A stretch of DNA of 64,000 nt from an uncultured Bacteroidota bacterium (GTDB lineage Bacteria > Bacteroidota > Bacteroidia > Flavobacteriales > Flavobacteriaceae), in NCBI GenBank assembly GCA_902518355.1, contig CABYFY010000003.1, positions 1-64,000 on the forward strand, given 5' to 3'. The stretch's first letter is position 1, and each line of letters opens with the position of its first letter. The translations under genes were made by a program, and so were the position numbers. Positions 1 to 8,000 of the stretch are shown here, one piece after another. The notes beneath the pieces are model-generated. The model saw nothing but the letters and a program-made list of their open reading frames with translations, did not search any database and was not told the origin of the DNA.

Positions 1-1995
1 TGGTTTATTAGCGCTTCTAAGTACAGAAATAAAATGGTTTCACTTAATAAAAAAATTAATTGGAAACCTAAATCAACTGGAGAAGGTAGATTTGAAAAGT
101 GGCTTGAAAATGTAAATGATTGGAATCTTTCAAGATCTAGATTTTGGGGTATTCCTTTGCCAATATGGAGAACAGAGGATGGTAGAGAAGAAGTTTGTAT
201 TGGGTCTGTAAAAGAACTTTGTGAAGAGATAAATAAATCTATAGGTTCCGGTTTTATGGAAGAGCATCCATTTAAAGATTTTGAACCCAATAATTTCTCA
301 GATGAAAACTATTCAAAAATTGACCTTCATAAAAATATAGTAGACAAAATCATTTTAGCTTCGAATTCTGGAAAAAAAATGTTTAGAGAAGCTGATCTAA
401 TTGATGTATGGTTTGACTCTGGAAGTATGCCATATGCACAATGGCATTATCCCTTTGAAAACAAAGAGTTCATTGATAAAAAAAGTTTTTATCCTGCTGA
501 TTTTATCGCTGAGGGAGTCGACCAAACAAGAGGGTGGTTTTACACATTACATGCAATAAGTACATTGGTATTTGACTCAGTTTCTTATAAAAACGTAGTT
601 TCTAACGGATTAGTTCTAGACAAAAATGGTCAAAAAATGTCAAAAAGATTGGGAAATGCAATTGACCCTTTTAAAACACTTTCTGATTTTGGACCTGATG
701 CTACAAGGTGGTATATGATATCAAATTCGAACCCATGGGATAATTTAAAATTTGATCTTGGTGGAGTTGACGAAGTAAAGAGAAAATTTTTTGGAACCCT
801 TTATAATACTTATTCGTTTTTTGCGCTTTATGCAAATATTGACAAATTTACTTACGAGGAGAAGGAAATTGAATTTAATGAAAGACCAGAATTAGACAGA
901 TGGATTTTATCAGAACTTAATTCATTAATTAATGATGTGGATGAATTTTATAATGATTATGAGCCAACTAAAGCCGCACGAGCTATAAATAATTTTGTTA
1001 TTGATAATTTAAGTAATTGGTATGTTAGATTAAGCAGAAGAAGATTCTGGAAAGGGGAATATGAAAAAGATAAAATTTCTGCTTTTCAAACTCTTTATAA
1101 GGTATTGATAGATATTTCAAAGTTATCTGCTCCTATTTCTCCATTTTTTATGGACAGGCTTTACATTGACTTAACAGAAAATATAAGTAAAGATTATTCT
1201 GAAAGCATTCATTTGGAAGATTTTCCAGTTGCTGATAATTCAAAAATTGATTTAAAATTACAGCAAAAAATAAATTATGCCCAAACAATTTCCTCCCTTA
1301 CATTATCGCTTAGGGCAAAAGAAAAAATTAAGGTAAGACAACCATTATCTAAGATATTAATCCCTGTAAATAACTCAGAACAAAAAAATATAATTAAAAG
1401 TGTTTCGGAAGAAATCAAGCGTGAAGTGAATGTAAAAAGCATTGAGTTTTTAGATGGTGAATCTGACTTATTGGTAAAATCGATCAAACCAAATTTTAAA
1501 AAACTTGGACCAACACATGGGAAGTATATGAAGGAAATTTCAACACTTGTTAATTCATTAGACAATCATAGTATAATTGAGCTAGAAAAAACAAGAAAAA
1601 TTGATTTATTAATTGATAAAAAAACTATAACTTTCGATGTTGATGATTTTGAAATCTCCTCAAAAGATATTGAAGGATGGCAGGTAGCAAATGAGGGAAA
1701 TATCACTGTTGCTCTAGATATAACAATTAATGATGAGCTTAGAAATGAAGGTATCGCAAGAGAAGTTGTTAGTAAAATTCAAAATTTAAGAAAATCAGAA
1801 GGTTTTGAGGTTACAGACAGAATAAACCTGATTTTTAATGGAGACGAAGAAATTCAAAACGCAATAAATAAAAACTTAGATTATGTCAAATCCGAAACAC
1901 TTTCTAACATCATTCAATTTAATGTTGAAAGTAGCGGAGGAATAGATATTATATTTGATAAATTAAAAACAAAAATATTTATAACTAAAGTTTGA
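1..1995 (+). CDS. ileS: Isoleucine--tRNA ligase, 3' part
   Basis: This gene charges tRNA-Ile with isoleucine in the cytoplasm. The frame is open from the first base, so the roughly 460 N-terminal residues, with the HIGH motif and most of the editing domain, lie outside the window. An internal ATG at 34 is not the real start. The class I signature KMSKR is encoded at 634-648 within DKNGQKMSKRLGN. It is followed by the anticodon-binding helical domain (RWILSELNSL, then NWYVRLSRRRFW) and a long C-terminal region typical of the bacterial enzyme. About 664 residues are present against a usual total of 1100-1150. The stop lies 4 bases before the dksA-like gene, so the two are probably co-transcribed. 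The family call is very secure. Confidence 0.97.
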   Translation, partial: WFISASKYRNKMVSLNKKINWKPKSTGEGRFEKWLENVNDWNLSRSRFWGIPLPIWRTEDGREEVCIGSVKELCEEINKSIGSGFMEEHPFKDFEPNNFSDENYSKIDLHKNIVDKIILASNSGKKMFREADLIDVWFDSGSMPYAQWHYPFENKEFIDKKSFYPADFIAEGVDQTRGWFYTLHAISTLVFDSVSYKNVVSNGLVLDKNGQKMSKRLGNAIDPFKTLSDFGPDATRWYMISNSNPWDNLKFDLGGVDEVKRKFFGTLYNTYSFFALYANIDKFTYEEKEIEFNERPELDRWILSELNSLINDVDEFYNDYEPTKAARAINNFVIDNLSNWYVRLSRRRFWKGEYEKDKISAFQTLYKVLIDISKLSAPISPFFMDRLYIDLTENISKDYSESIHLEDFPVADNSKIDLKLQQKINYAQTISSLTLSLRAKEKIKVRQPLSKILIPVNNSEQKNIIKSVSEEIKREVNVKSIEFLDGESDLLVKSIKPNFKKLGPTHGKYMKEISTLVNSLDNHSIIELEKTRKIDLLIDKKTITFDVDDFEISSKDIEGWQVANEGNITVALDITINDELRNEGIAREVVSKIQNLRKSEGFEVTDRINLIFNGDEEIQNAINKNLDYVKSETLSNIIQFNVESSGGIDIIFDKLKTKIFITKV

Positions 1996-1999
1996 AACT

Positions 2000-2383
2000 A
2001 TGAGTAAAGATGTAAATATTAGATATTCAGATTCTGACTTAGCAGAGTTTAAAAAATTAATTAATGAAAAGATTGATAAGGCCAAGCATGACCTTGAACT
2101 TATCAAAAGTGCATATATGAATGATCATAACAATGGCACTGAGGATACCTCTCCAACATTTAAAGCTTTTGATGAAGGAAGTACTGTTATGAGTAAGGAG
2201 TCCAATTCTCAGTTAGCACTAAGACAGGAAAAATTCATAAGAGATTTGAAAACCGCTCTTATAAGAATAGAGAATAAAACGTATGGAATCTGTAGAGTAA
2301 CCGGTAAACTTATTTCAAAGAAAAGGCTTATGCTTGTTCCGCATGCAACTTTAAGTATCGAGGCAAAGAATATGCAGAAATAG
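2000..2383 (+). CDS. DksA/TraR-family protein without the zinc cysteines
   Basis: This 127-residue protein is related to the DksA/TraR regulators that act in the secondary channel of RNA polymerase. The N-terminal half is a predicted coiled coil (SDLAEFKKLINEKIDKAKHD). The C-terminal part carries YGICRVTGKLISKKR and LVPHATLSIEAK, which align with the DksA zinc finger. Only one cysteine remains where canonical members have four, so zinc binding is unlikely. This cysteine-poor form is, from memory, usual in Bacteroidota. It follows ileS by 4 bases, an order common in Flavobacteriia. Family membership is secure; a role in transcription control is inferred from the family. Confidence 0.88.
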   Translation: MSKDVNIRYSDSDLAEFKKLINEKIDKAKHDLELIKSAYMNDHNNGTEDTSPTFKAFDEGSTVMSKESNSQLALRQEKFIRDLKTALIRIENKTYGICRVTGKLISKKRLMLVPHATLSIEAKNMQK

Positions 2384-2419
2384 TTTATCGTTCTTTTTAC
2401 ACATAATTAACTTTCGTGG

Positions 2420-2427
2420 TATATTTG
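2420..2427 (+). promoter_or_regulatory. Bacteroidota -7 promoter box before uvrC
   Basis: The sequence TATATTTG matches the Bacteroidota -7 consensus TAnnTTTG exactly. It ends only 4 bases before the uvrC ATG at 2432, so a transcript started from it would have almost no leader. No convincing -33 TTG was found at the usual spacing, which keeps the confidence moderate. Confidence 0.45.
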
Positions 2428-2431
2428 ATAT

Positions 2432-4252
2432 ATGCCAAAAATCAACATCCCTGATTATTTAAAAAATCTCACCAAATCACCAGGTGTCTATAAGTTTTTA
2501 GATAAATCCGGCAATGTAATCTACGTTGGTAAAGCCAAAAATTTGAGAAATAGGGTGCGCTCATATTTTAACACAAAACATTCAGACGAAAAAACAAAAT
2601 CATTAGTATCTAATATTGACGATATTTCTATAATTCTTGTCGAAACAGAATCTGATGCTCTTTTACTTGAAAATAATCTAATAAAAAAATTTAAACCTAA
2701 GTACAATATTTTATTAAAGGATGGAAAATCTTTTCCTTGGATTTGTATAAAAAATGAACGATTCCCAAGAATTTTTTTAACAAGAAAAGTAATAAATGAT
2801 GGTTCAGAATATTTCGGTCCATACACCAATATTAAGACAATCAATACTCTTTTGGATTTAATAAATAACATTTATCCAATTCGAAAAACAAATTATAACC
2901 TACCCCAAAAAATTATAAATGATTCTAAAATAAAATTATCGCTTAGGGTTCTTGAAAAAAATGGGCACTTTATAATTTTAGGTTTTGAAAAAGATGATTT
3001 TTCTGCATCAAACTTAATTTCTGAAAAAAAATATAAAGAGATAATAGTCTCGGTTAAGAGTATTTTGAAAGGAAAGTTCTCAAAATCAAAGGCTCAGCTT
3101 AAAAAGCAAATGATTTCTTTATCAAAGGCCCAAGAATTTGAAAAAGCGGAAGAATATAAAACTAAGTTGAAAGCTCTAGAAAATTATCAATTTAAATCAA
3201 TGGTTGTAAGTTCAAAAATTAAAGATTTAGATATTTATGCGATAATTTCCGATAATGATTATGCTTTTATAAATTTTACTCAAATTTCAAATGGATTTAT
3301 AATAAGCTCATTTAATACTCATGTAAAGAAATCAAATATTATAAAAGATAAAATCATACTTGAACAATTAATATCACAGATTAAACTTAAGTTTTTATCA
3401 AAATCAAAACAGATGTGCTCGAATATAAACGTTGAATCAATGGATTATAAAAAGTCATTTGTCCCCGTTTTAGGTGAAAAAAAACATTTAGTTGAAATGT
3501 CAATAAGAAATATTAAAAACTACAAGATGAATTTCTTTAAGTCAAAATTAGAAGTAAAATCTTTAGATAGCGGTCTGAGGATTTTGACAACTTTACAAAA
3601 AGACTTAAACATGGAATCTTTACCTCAACATATTGAATGTTTTGATAACTCCAACCTTCAAGGTTCATTCCCTTCGTCAGCATGCGTTGTTTTTAAAAAC
3701 GGAAAACCCTCAAAAAAAGACTATAGACATTTCAATATTAAAACTGTTTCCTCGCCAGATGATTTTGCTTCAATGAAAGAGGTAGTTTTTAGAAGATATT
3801 CAAGATTGATTAAAGAAAAGCAAAGCCTTCCAAATTTAATAATTATTGATGGCGGTAAAGGGCAGCTTTCCTCATCGTTAGTAGCTCTGCGAAATCTTGG
3901 AATAGAAAAAAAAGTTACAATAATAGGAATAGCAAAAAGATTGGAGGAAATATATTTTGCAAATGAAAGCACCCCATTATATATAGATAAAAAATCAGAA
4001 TCACTTAAGTTAATACAAAAACTAAGGGATGAGGCTCATAGATTTAGTTTAAGACAATACAGAACTAGAAGAGATAATAATTTTCTTAATTCAGAATTAA
4101 ACAGTATTGATGGAATCGGTGAAAAAACAGCTTTGTCTCTGATGAGGAAATTTAAGTCTGTCAACAGCATCAAGACAAAGTCTATTAAAGAACTAAATTC
4201 TGTAGTTGGTCAGAATAAAGCAAGAATTATTTATAACTACTTCAATAATTAA
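2432..4252 (+). CDS. uvrC: UvrABC excinuclease subunit C
   Basis: UvrC makes the two incisions around a DNA lesion in nucleotide excision repair, acting with UvrB in the cytoplasm. The 606 residues have the full architecture. A GIY-YIG nuclease domain comes first (GVYKFLDKSGNVIYVGKAKN, about residues 17-36). A UVR motif for UvrB contact follows near residues 222-250 (AQEFEKAEEYKTKLKAL). The RNase H-like endonuclease domain has its acidic and His residues in ECFDNSNLQG, LIIIDGGKGQ and DEAHRFSLRQYR. Tandem helix-hairpin-helix motifs end the protein (SIDGIGEKTALSLMRKF). Length is normal for the family. The next gene begins one base after the stop. Confidence 0.97.
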   Translation: MPKINIPDYLKNLTKSPGVYKFLDKSGNVIYVGKAKNLRNRVRSYFNTKHSDEKTKSLVSNIDDISIILVETESDALLLENNLIKKFKPKYNILLKDGKSFPWICIKNERFPRIFLTRKVINDGSEYFGPYTNIKTINTLLDLINNIYPIRKTNYNLPQKIINDSKIKLSLRVLEKNGHFIILGFEKDDFSASNLISEKKYKEIIVSVKSILKGKFSKSKAQLKKQMISLSKAQEFEKAEEYKTKLKALENYQFKSMVVSSKIKDLDIYAIISDNDYAFINFTQISNGFIISSFNTHVKKSNIIKDKIILEQLISQIKLKFLSKSKQMCSNINVESMDYKKSFVPVLGEKKHLVEMSIRNIKNYKMNFFKSKLEVKSLDSGLRILTTLQKDLNMESLPQHIECFDNSNLQGSFPSSACVVFKNGKPSKKDYRHFNIKTVSSPDDFASMKEVVFRRYSRLIKEKQSLPNLIIIDGGKGQLSSSLVALRNLGIEKKVTIIGIAKRLEEIYFANESTPLYIDKKSESLKLIQKLRDEAHRFSLRQYRTRRDNNFLNSELNSIDGIGEKTALSLMRKFKSVNSIKTKSIKELNSVVGQNKARIIYNYFNN

Positions 4253-4253
4253 A

Positions 4254-5027
4254 ATGAAATATCATCTGATTATTCTGCTGTTTTTTTTATTGCATTTTGC
4301 AAATGCTCAAAATAAAATGGCTTTTAAATCGGGTGAGTGGTTTAAATATAAACTTTCGTATAGTGGTTGGTTTAAAGCAGGTGAGGCAACTGTTAATCTA
4401 AGCGAAGTCGATAGTAATAATAAATTATTTCATGCAAAGATGATAGGTAAAAGTACCGGAGCTGTAAATTTATTTTTTAAGGTTCACGACAGATATGAAA
4501 GTTATTTTTACAAGAGAAACATCTTACCAAATAAATTTATTAGAAATATAAATGAAGGTGGATACACCAAGAATATTGAAATACTATTTGACCAAAAAAC
4601 ACAAATTGCTAAAGTTGACGATTTAAAGAATAATACAACCAAAGATTTTTCATTTAAGAAAAATTCTCAGGATATGGTTTCGGTTTTTTACTACCTAAGA
4701 AATTTTTTTAGTTTAGAAAAACTAGATGACAGAAACGAAATGTCGATTGATATGTTTTTTGATTCTGAAAATTATAAATTAAAAATAAAGTATTTGTCAA
4801 CTGAAATTTTAAATACTAATTTTGGTAAAATTATATGTTATAAAATTCAGCCATATGTACAGTCTGGTAGAGTATTCAAGAAAGATGAAAGTTTAACCAT
4901 GTGGATTACCGCTGATAAAAATAGAATTCCTGTAAAGATAAAAGCTGACATAATTGTTGGGTCAATACGTATTGATTTGGAATCCTTTAGTAATCTTAAC
5001 AATCCCTTTGAAATTAAATTTGACTAA
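4254..5027 (+). CDS. DUF3108 domain protein, exported
   Basis: This 257-residue protein has a clear signal peptide (MKYHLIILLFFLLHFANAQ) and then a DUF3108-type body, with segments such as FKSGEWFKYKLSYSGWFKAGEA and FFDSENYKLKIKYL. DUF3108 proteins are periplasmic or outer-membrane-associated beta-rich proteins of unknown function. An in-frame ATG at 4206 was rejected: it lies inside uvrC and would place 16 charged residues before the signal peptide, whereas the ATG at 4254 starts the signal peptide directly. The stop is immediately followed by the ATG of the M23 peptidase, which suggests translational coupling and a cell-envelope role. The precise function is unknown. Confidence 0.85.
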   Translation: MKYHLIILLFFLLHFANAQNKMAFKSGEWFKYKLSYSGWFKAGEATVNLSEVDSNNKLFHAKMIGKSTGAVNLFFKVHDRYESYFYKRNILPNKFIRNINEGGYTKNIEILFDQKTQIAKVDDLKNNTTKDFSFKKNSQDMVSVFYYLRNFFSLEKLDDRNEMSIDMFFDSENYKLKIKYLSTEILNTNFGKIICYKIQPYVQSGRVFKKDESLTMWITADKNRIPVKIKADIIVGSIRIDLESFSNLNNPFEIKFD

Positions 5028-6281
5028 ATGAAAAGGTTATTCAGAATTTTATTTCTTTCCTTAATTCTTACTGGTTTTTTTTATTCAATTTATTATTTAT
5101 TCGGTCTGTTTTCTGATAGCTCTAACGAAGAGTTCTTTATAGAAAAGAAGGATAATATAGAATTTGGTTTTAATTTAGATAATTACCGAGTTGATAGAGA
5201 CACAATTCAGTTTGGAGATAGTTTTGGCGAGATCATGCTGAGAAATAAGATGTCTTATTCTCAAATTTATAATATTGTTCAAAGCATAAAAGATTCTTTT
5301 GACGTAAGATGGTTAACCGCAGGAAAGCCGTATACGATTCTTTCAACAAAAGATTCTACAGCTATTCCACAATACTTCATATATCAACCAAACCTTCTAA
5401 ACTATGTGGTAATTGATTTTTCAAACTTTGATTCTATATCAGCCTACAATCAGAAAAAACCTTTTAAAATTGTAAACAAAACAACATCTGGAGTGATAAC
5501 AAGTAGTCTTTCTGAAACGATGGATGAAAATGGATTGCCTTGGGAACTAATCAATCAACTTTCTGATGTTTATGCGTGGACAATTGACTTCACAAGAATT
5601 CAAAAAGGAGATAGTTTTAAAATAATATATAATGAGAGATATATAGAGGATACAATTCTTGTAGGAATTAAAAATATTGACGCTGCATATTTTAAACATA
5701 ATGGAGAAGAACTATTTGCCTTTAATTTCGTCACAGACTCACTTAAGAAAACTTCAGAGTTTTATGATCAAAACGGTAATAGTTTAGAAAGAACATTCTT
5801 AAAGTCTCCAGTTAGATTTAGTAATATCTCGTCCAGATATAACCTAAAAAGAACAATCGCTTACTATGGTAACAAAGTAAGACCCCATAAAGGGACTGAT
5901 TTTGCTGCCCCAACAGGGACCCCAATAATGGCCACTGCCGACGGAAGAGTTGAAAAATCAGCTTACACTAGAGCAAATGGATACTATGTGAAAATAAAAC
6001 ACAATGATACTTACTCAACTCAGTATTTACACATGCAAAAAAATGGTAGAGTAAAAAAAGGTCAATATGTTAAGCAAGGTGATGTAATCGGAAGAATTGG
6101 AATGACAGGAAATACCTCGGGCCCACATGTTTGTTATAGGTTTTGGAAAAATAATCGCCAAGTTGATCCTTTTAAACAAAAATTACCTGCTGGCAAGCCA
6201 GTTCCTTCGGAATTAAAAGTTAATTTTGAAATATATAAAGTTCCTCTAGAGGAAACATTGAATCAAATAAATTTCGAATAA
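5028..6281 (+). CDS. M23-family peptidoglycan endopeptidase
   Basis: This 417-residue membrane-anchored or exported protein begins with a hydrophobic N-terminal segment (FRILFLSLILTGFFYSIYYL). A long linker and middle domain lead to a C-terminal peptidase M23 (LytM) domain at about residues 270-395. The zinc motif HxxxD is H287-D291 in RPHKGTDFAAP, and the catalytic His is in QYLHM. The last motif, normally HxH, reads PHVCYRF, so H367 is kept but the second zinc ligand is C369. The family cleaves peptidoglycan cross-links or activates other hydrolases. The ATG follows the DUF3108 stop directly, and the stop overlaps the pgi ATG by one base. Cysteine may still bind zinc, but activity cannot be judged from sequence alone. 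Confidence 0.9.
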   Translation: MKRLFRILFLSLILTGFFYSIYYLFGLFSDSSNEEFFIEKKDNIEFGFNLDNYRVDRDTIQFGDSFGEIMLRNKMSYSQIYNIVQSIKDSFDVRWLTAGKPYTILSTKDSTAIPQYFIYQPNLLNYVVIDFSNFDSISAYNQKKPFKIVNKTTSGVITSSLSETMDENGLPWELINQLSDVYAWTIDFTRIQKGDSFKIIYNERYIEDTILVGIKNIDAAYFKHNGEELFAFNFVTDSLKKTSEFYDQNGNSLERTFLKSPVRFSNISSRYNLKRTIAYYGNKVRPHKGTDFAAPTGTPIMATADGRVEKSAYTRANGYYVKIKHNDTYSTQYLHMQKNGRVKKGQYVKQGDVIGRIGMTGNTSGPHVCYRFWKNNRQVDPFKQKLPAGKPVPSELKVNFEIYKVPLEETLNQINFE

Positions 6282-7876
6282 TGTCATTAAAGTCAACTAA
6301 TCCTACTAAAACCAATTCTTGGAATAAACTTAGAAATCATTTTAACGACATTAAAGATATTCATATTGATACCATGTTTACTGATGACATCGATAGGGCT
6401 GAAAAATTCAGTGTTAGCTGGAAATACTTCTATTTTGATTTTTCAAAAAATAAAATTAATTCCGAGACAATTACTTTATTCAATGATTTATTAATCGAAA
6501 TTGACTTTAAATCATCAATTGAAAAATATTTTTCAGGTGAAAAAATAAATTCAACAGAATCAAGGGCTGTTCTTCATACAGCGCTAAGAGCATCTGAAAA
6601 TCAAAAAATTTTAGTTAACAAAAAAGATATAATCCCTGAAATAAAATCCGTAAAAGAAAAGATGAAATTATTTACCGCATCAGTACTTAACGGAAATTAT
6701 AAAGGGTTTAAGGGTGATAAAATAACAGATGTAGTTAATATTGGAATCGGAGGCTCTGATCTTGGACCATCTATGGTTGTGGAATCCTTATCTCATTATA
6801 AAACGGATTTAAACACATATTTTATTAGTAATGTTGATGGAGACCATCTAAATGAAGTATTAAGTAAAGTCAATCCTGAAACAACGATTTTCATTATAGT
6901 TTCAAAAACCTTTACAACAATAGAAACACTAACAAATGCAAACTCTGTTAGAAGCTGGTTTTTAAAGTCAGCTAGTGAAAATGATATTTCAAAACACTTT
7001 ATTGCAGTAAGTAGTAATGTTGAGAAGGCAATTGAATACGGAATTAGTTCAGAAAATATTTTTCCTATGTGGGACTGGGTTGGCGGCAGATTCTCCTTGT
7101 GGAGTTCTGTTGGCTTATCAATATCTTTATCTATAGGATATGAAAAATTTCATGAATTATTGGAGGGCGCAAGAAATATGGATTTGCACTTTAGAAACAA
7201 TGAGTTTTCTGAAAATATCCCCGTCTTAATGGCTTGTTTGAGTCTATGGTACAACAACTTTTTCAATTACCAAACACACGCTATCATTCCTTACTCTGAA
7301 AATTTAAAAAGTTTTAGTAAGTATTTGCAACAAGCGTCCATGGAAAGTAATGGTAAACAAACAGATAGATCAGATAATCTTATTGATTATGAAACTGGTC
7401 AGATTATTTGGGGTCAAACAGGAACCAATGCTCAACATTCTTTCTTCCAATTACTTCATCAGGGTTCAAAAGTAATTCCCTCAGATTTTATTGGTTTTAA
7501 TAATTCAATCAAAGGAAATAAAGTTCATCATGACATATTAATGGCTAATTTTTTTGCTCAAACTAAAGCCTTGATGAAAGGCACAAGAGGTGAAGAGGTT
7601 AAAACCAATCATAAGCTATTCAAAGGGGATAGACCGACAAACACAATTTTAATCAGTAAACTTACTCCAGCTTCTTTAGGCTCACTGATTGCTATGTATG
7701 AGCATAAGATTTTTACCTTAGGAGTTATATGGAATATTTTTAGTTTTGATCAATTTGGGGTAGAATTAGGCAAAAAACTAGCTAAAAACATTCTTAAAGA
7801 TCTTAAAAATAAAGACTTTAGGGATCATGATTCGTCTACAAAAAATCTTTTAAATAGGTATTCATCAACAGATTAG
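6281..7876 (+). CDS. pgi: Glucose-6-phosphate isomerase
   Basis: This enzyme interconverts glucose 6-phosphate and fructose 6-phosphate in glycolysis and gluconeogenesis. The 531-residue length is normal for the long bacterial form. Signature segments are VNIGIGGSDLGPSMVVESL (phosphate-binding region), SKTFTTIETLTNA, GGRFSLWSSVG, MESNGKQ and GQTGTNAQHSFFQLLHQG, followed by FKGDRPTNTI. The start overlaps the stop of the M23 gene in the arrangement TAATG, so the two are probably translationally coupled. About 124 bases without a gene follow, holding a promoter box for the next receptor gene. Confidence 0.97.
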   Translation: MSLKSTNPTKTNSWNKLRNHFNDIKDIHIDTMFTDDIDRAEKFSVSWKYFYFDFSKNKINSETITLFNDLLIEIDFKSSIEKYFSGEKINSTESRAVLHTALRASENQKILVNKKDIIPEIKSVKEKMKLFTASVLNGNYKGFKGDKITDVVNIGIGGSDLGPSMVVESLSHYKTDLNTYFISNVDGDHLNEVLSKVNPETTIFIIVSKTFTTIETLTNANSVRSWFLKSASENDISKHFIAVSSNVEKAIEYGISSENIFPMWDWVGGRFSLWSSVGLSISLSIGYEKFHELLEGARNMDLHFRNNEFSENIPVLMACLSLWYNNFFNYQTHAIIPYSENLKSFSKYLQQASMESNGKQTDRSDNLIDYETGQIIWGQTGTNAQHSFFQLLHQGSKVIPSDFIGFNNSIKGNKVHHDILMANFFAQTKALMKGTRGEEVKTNHKLFKGDRPTNTILISKLTPASLGSLIAMYEHKIFTLGVIWNIFSFDQFGVELGKKLAKNILKDLKNKDFRDHDSSTKNLLNRYSSTD

Positions 7877-7958
7877 ACATTGGTATCTTAACCTGAAATG
7901 TTAATAATTGAAGTATAATTTATTAATGTTGACATAACAATAAGTTATAAATATTATC

Positions 7959-7966
7959 TATTTTTG
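7959..7966 (+). promoter_or_regulatory. Bacteroidota -7 promoter box before TonB receptor
   Basis: TATTTTTG matches TAnnTTTG exactly and lies 34 bases before the ATG at 8001. The nearest upstream TTG, at 7929-7931, leaves 27 bases between the boxes, wider than the usual 17-23, so the -33 element is uncertain. Confidence 0.5.
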
Positions 7967-8000
7967 TCCTGTAATAATATAATTAAACGTAAAACAAATT

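Noticed and set aside
7877-8000. Search for tRNA or small RNA genes in intergenic gaps
   Set aside because: The gaps (all under about 130 bases) show no cloverleaf, T-loop signature or riboswitch-like structure.
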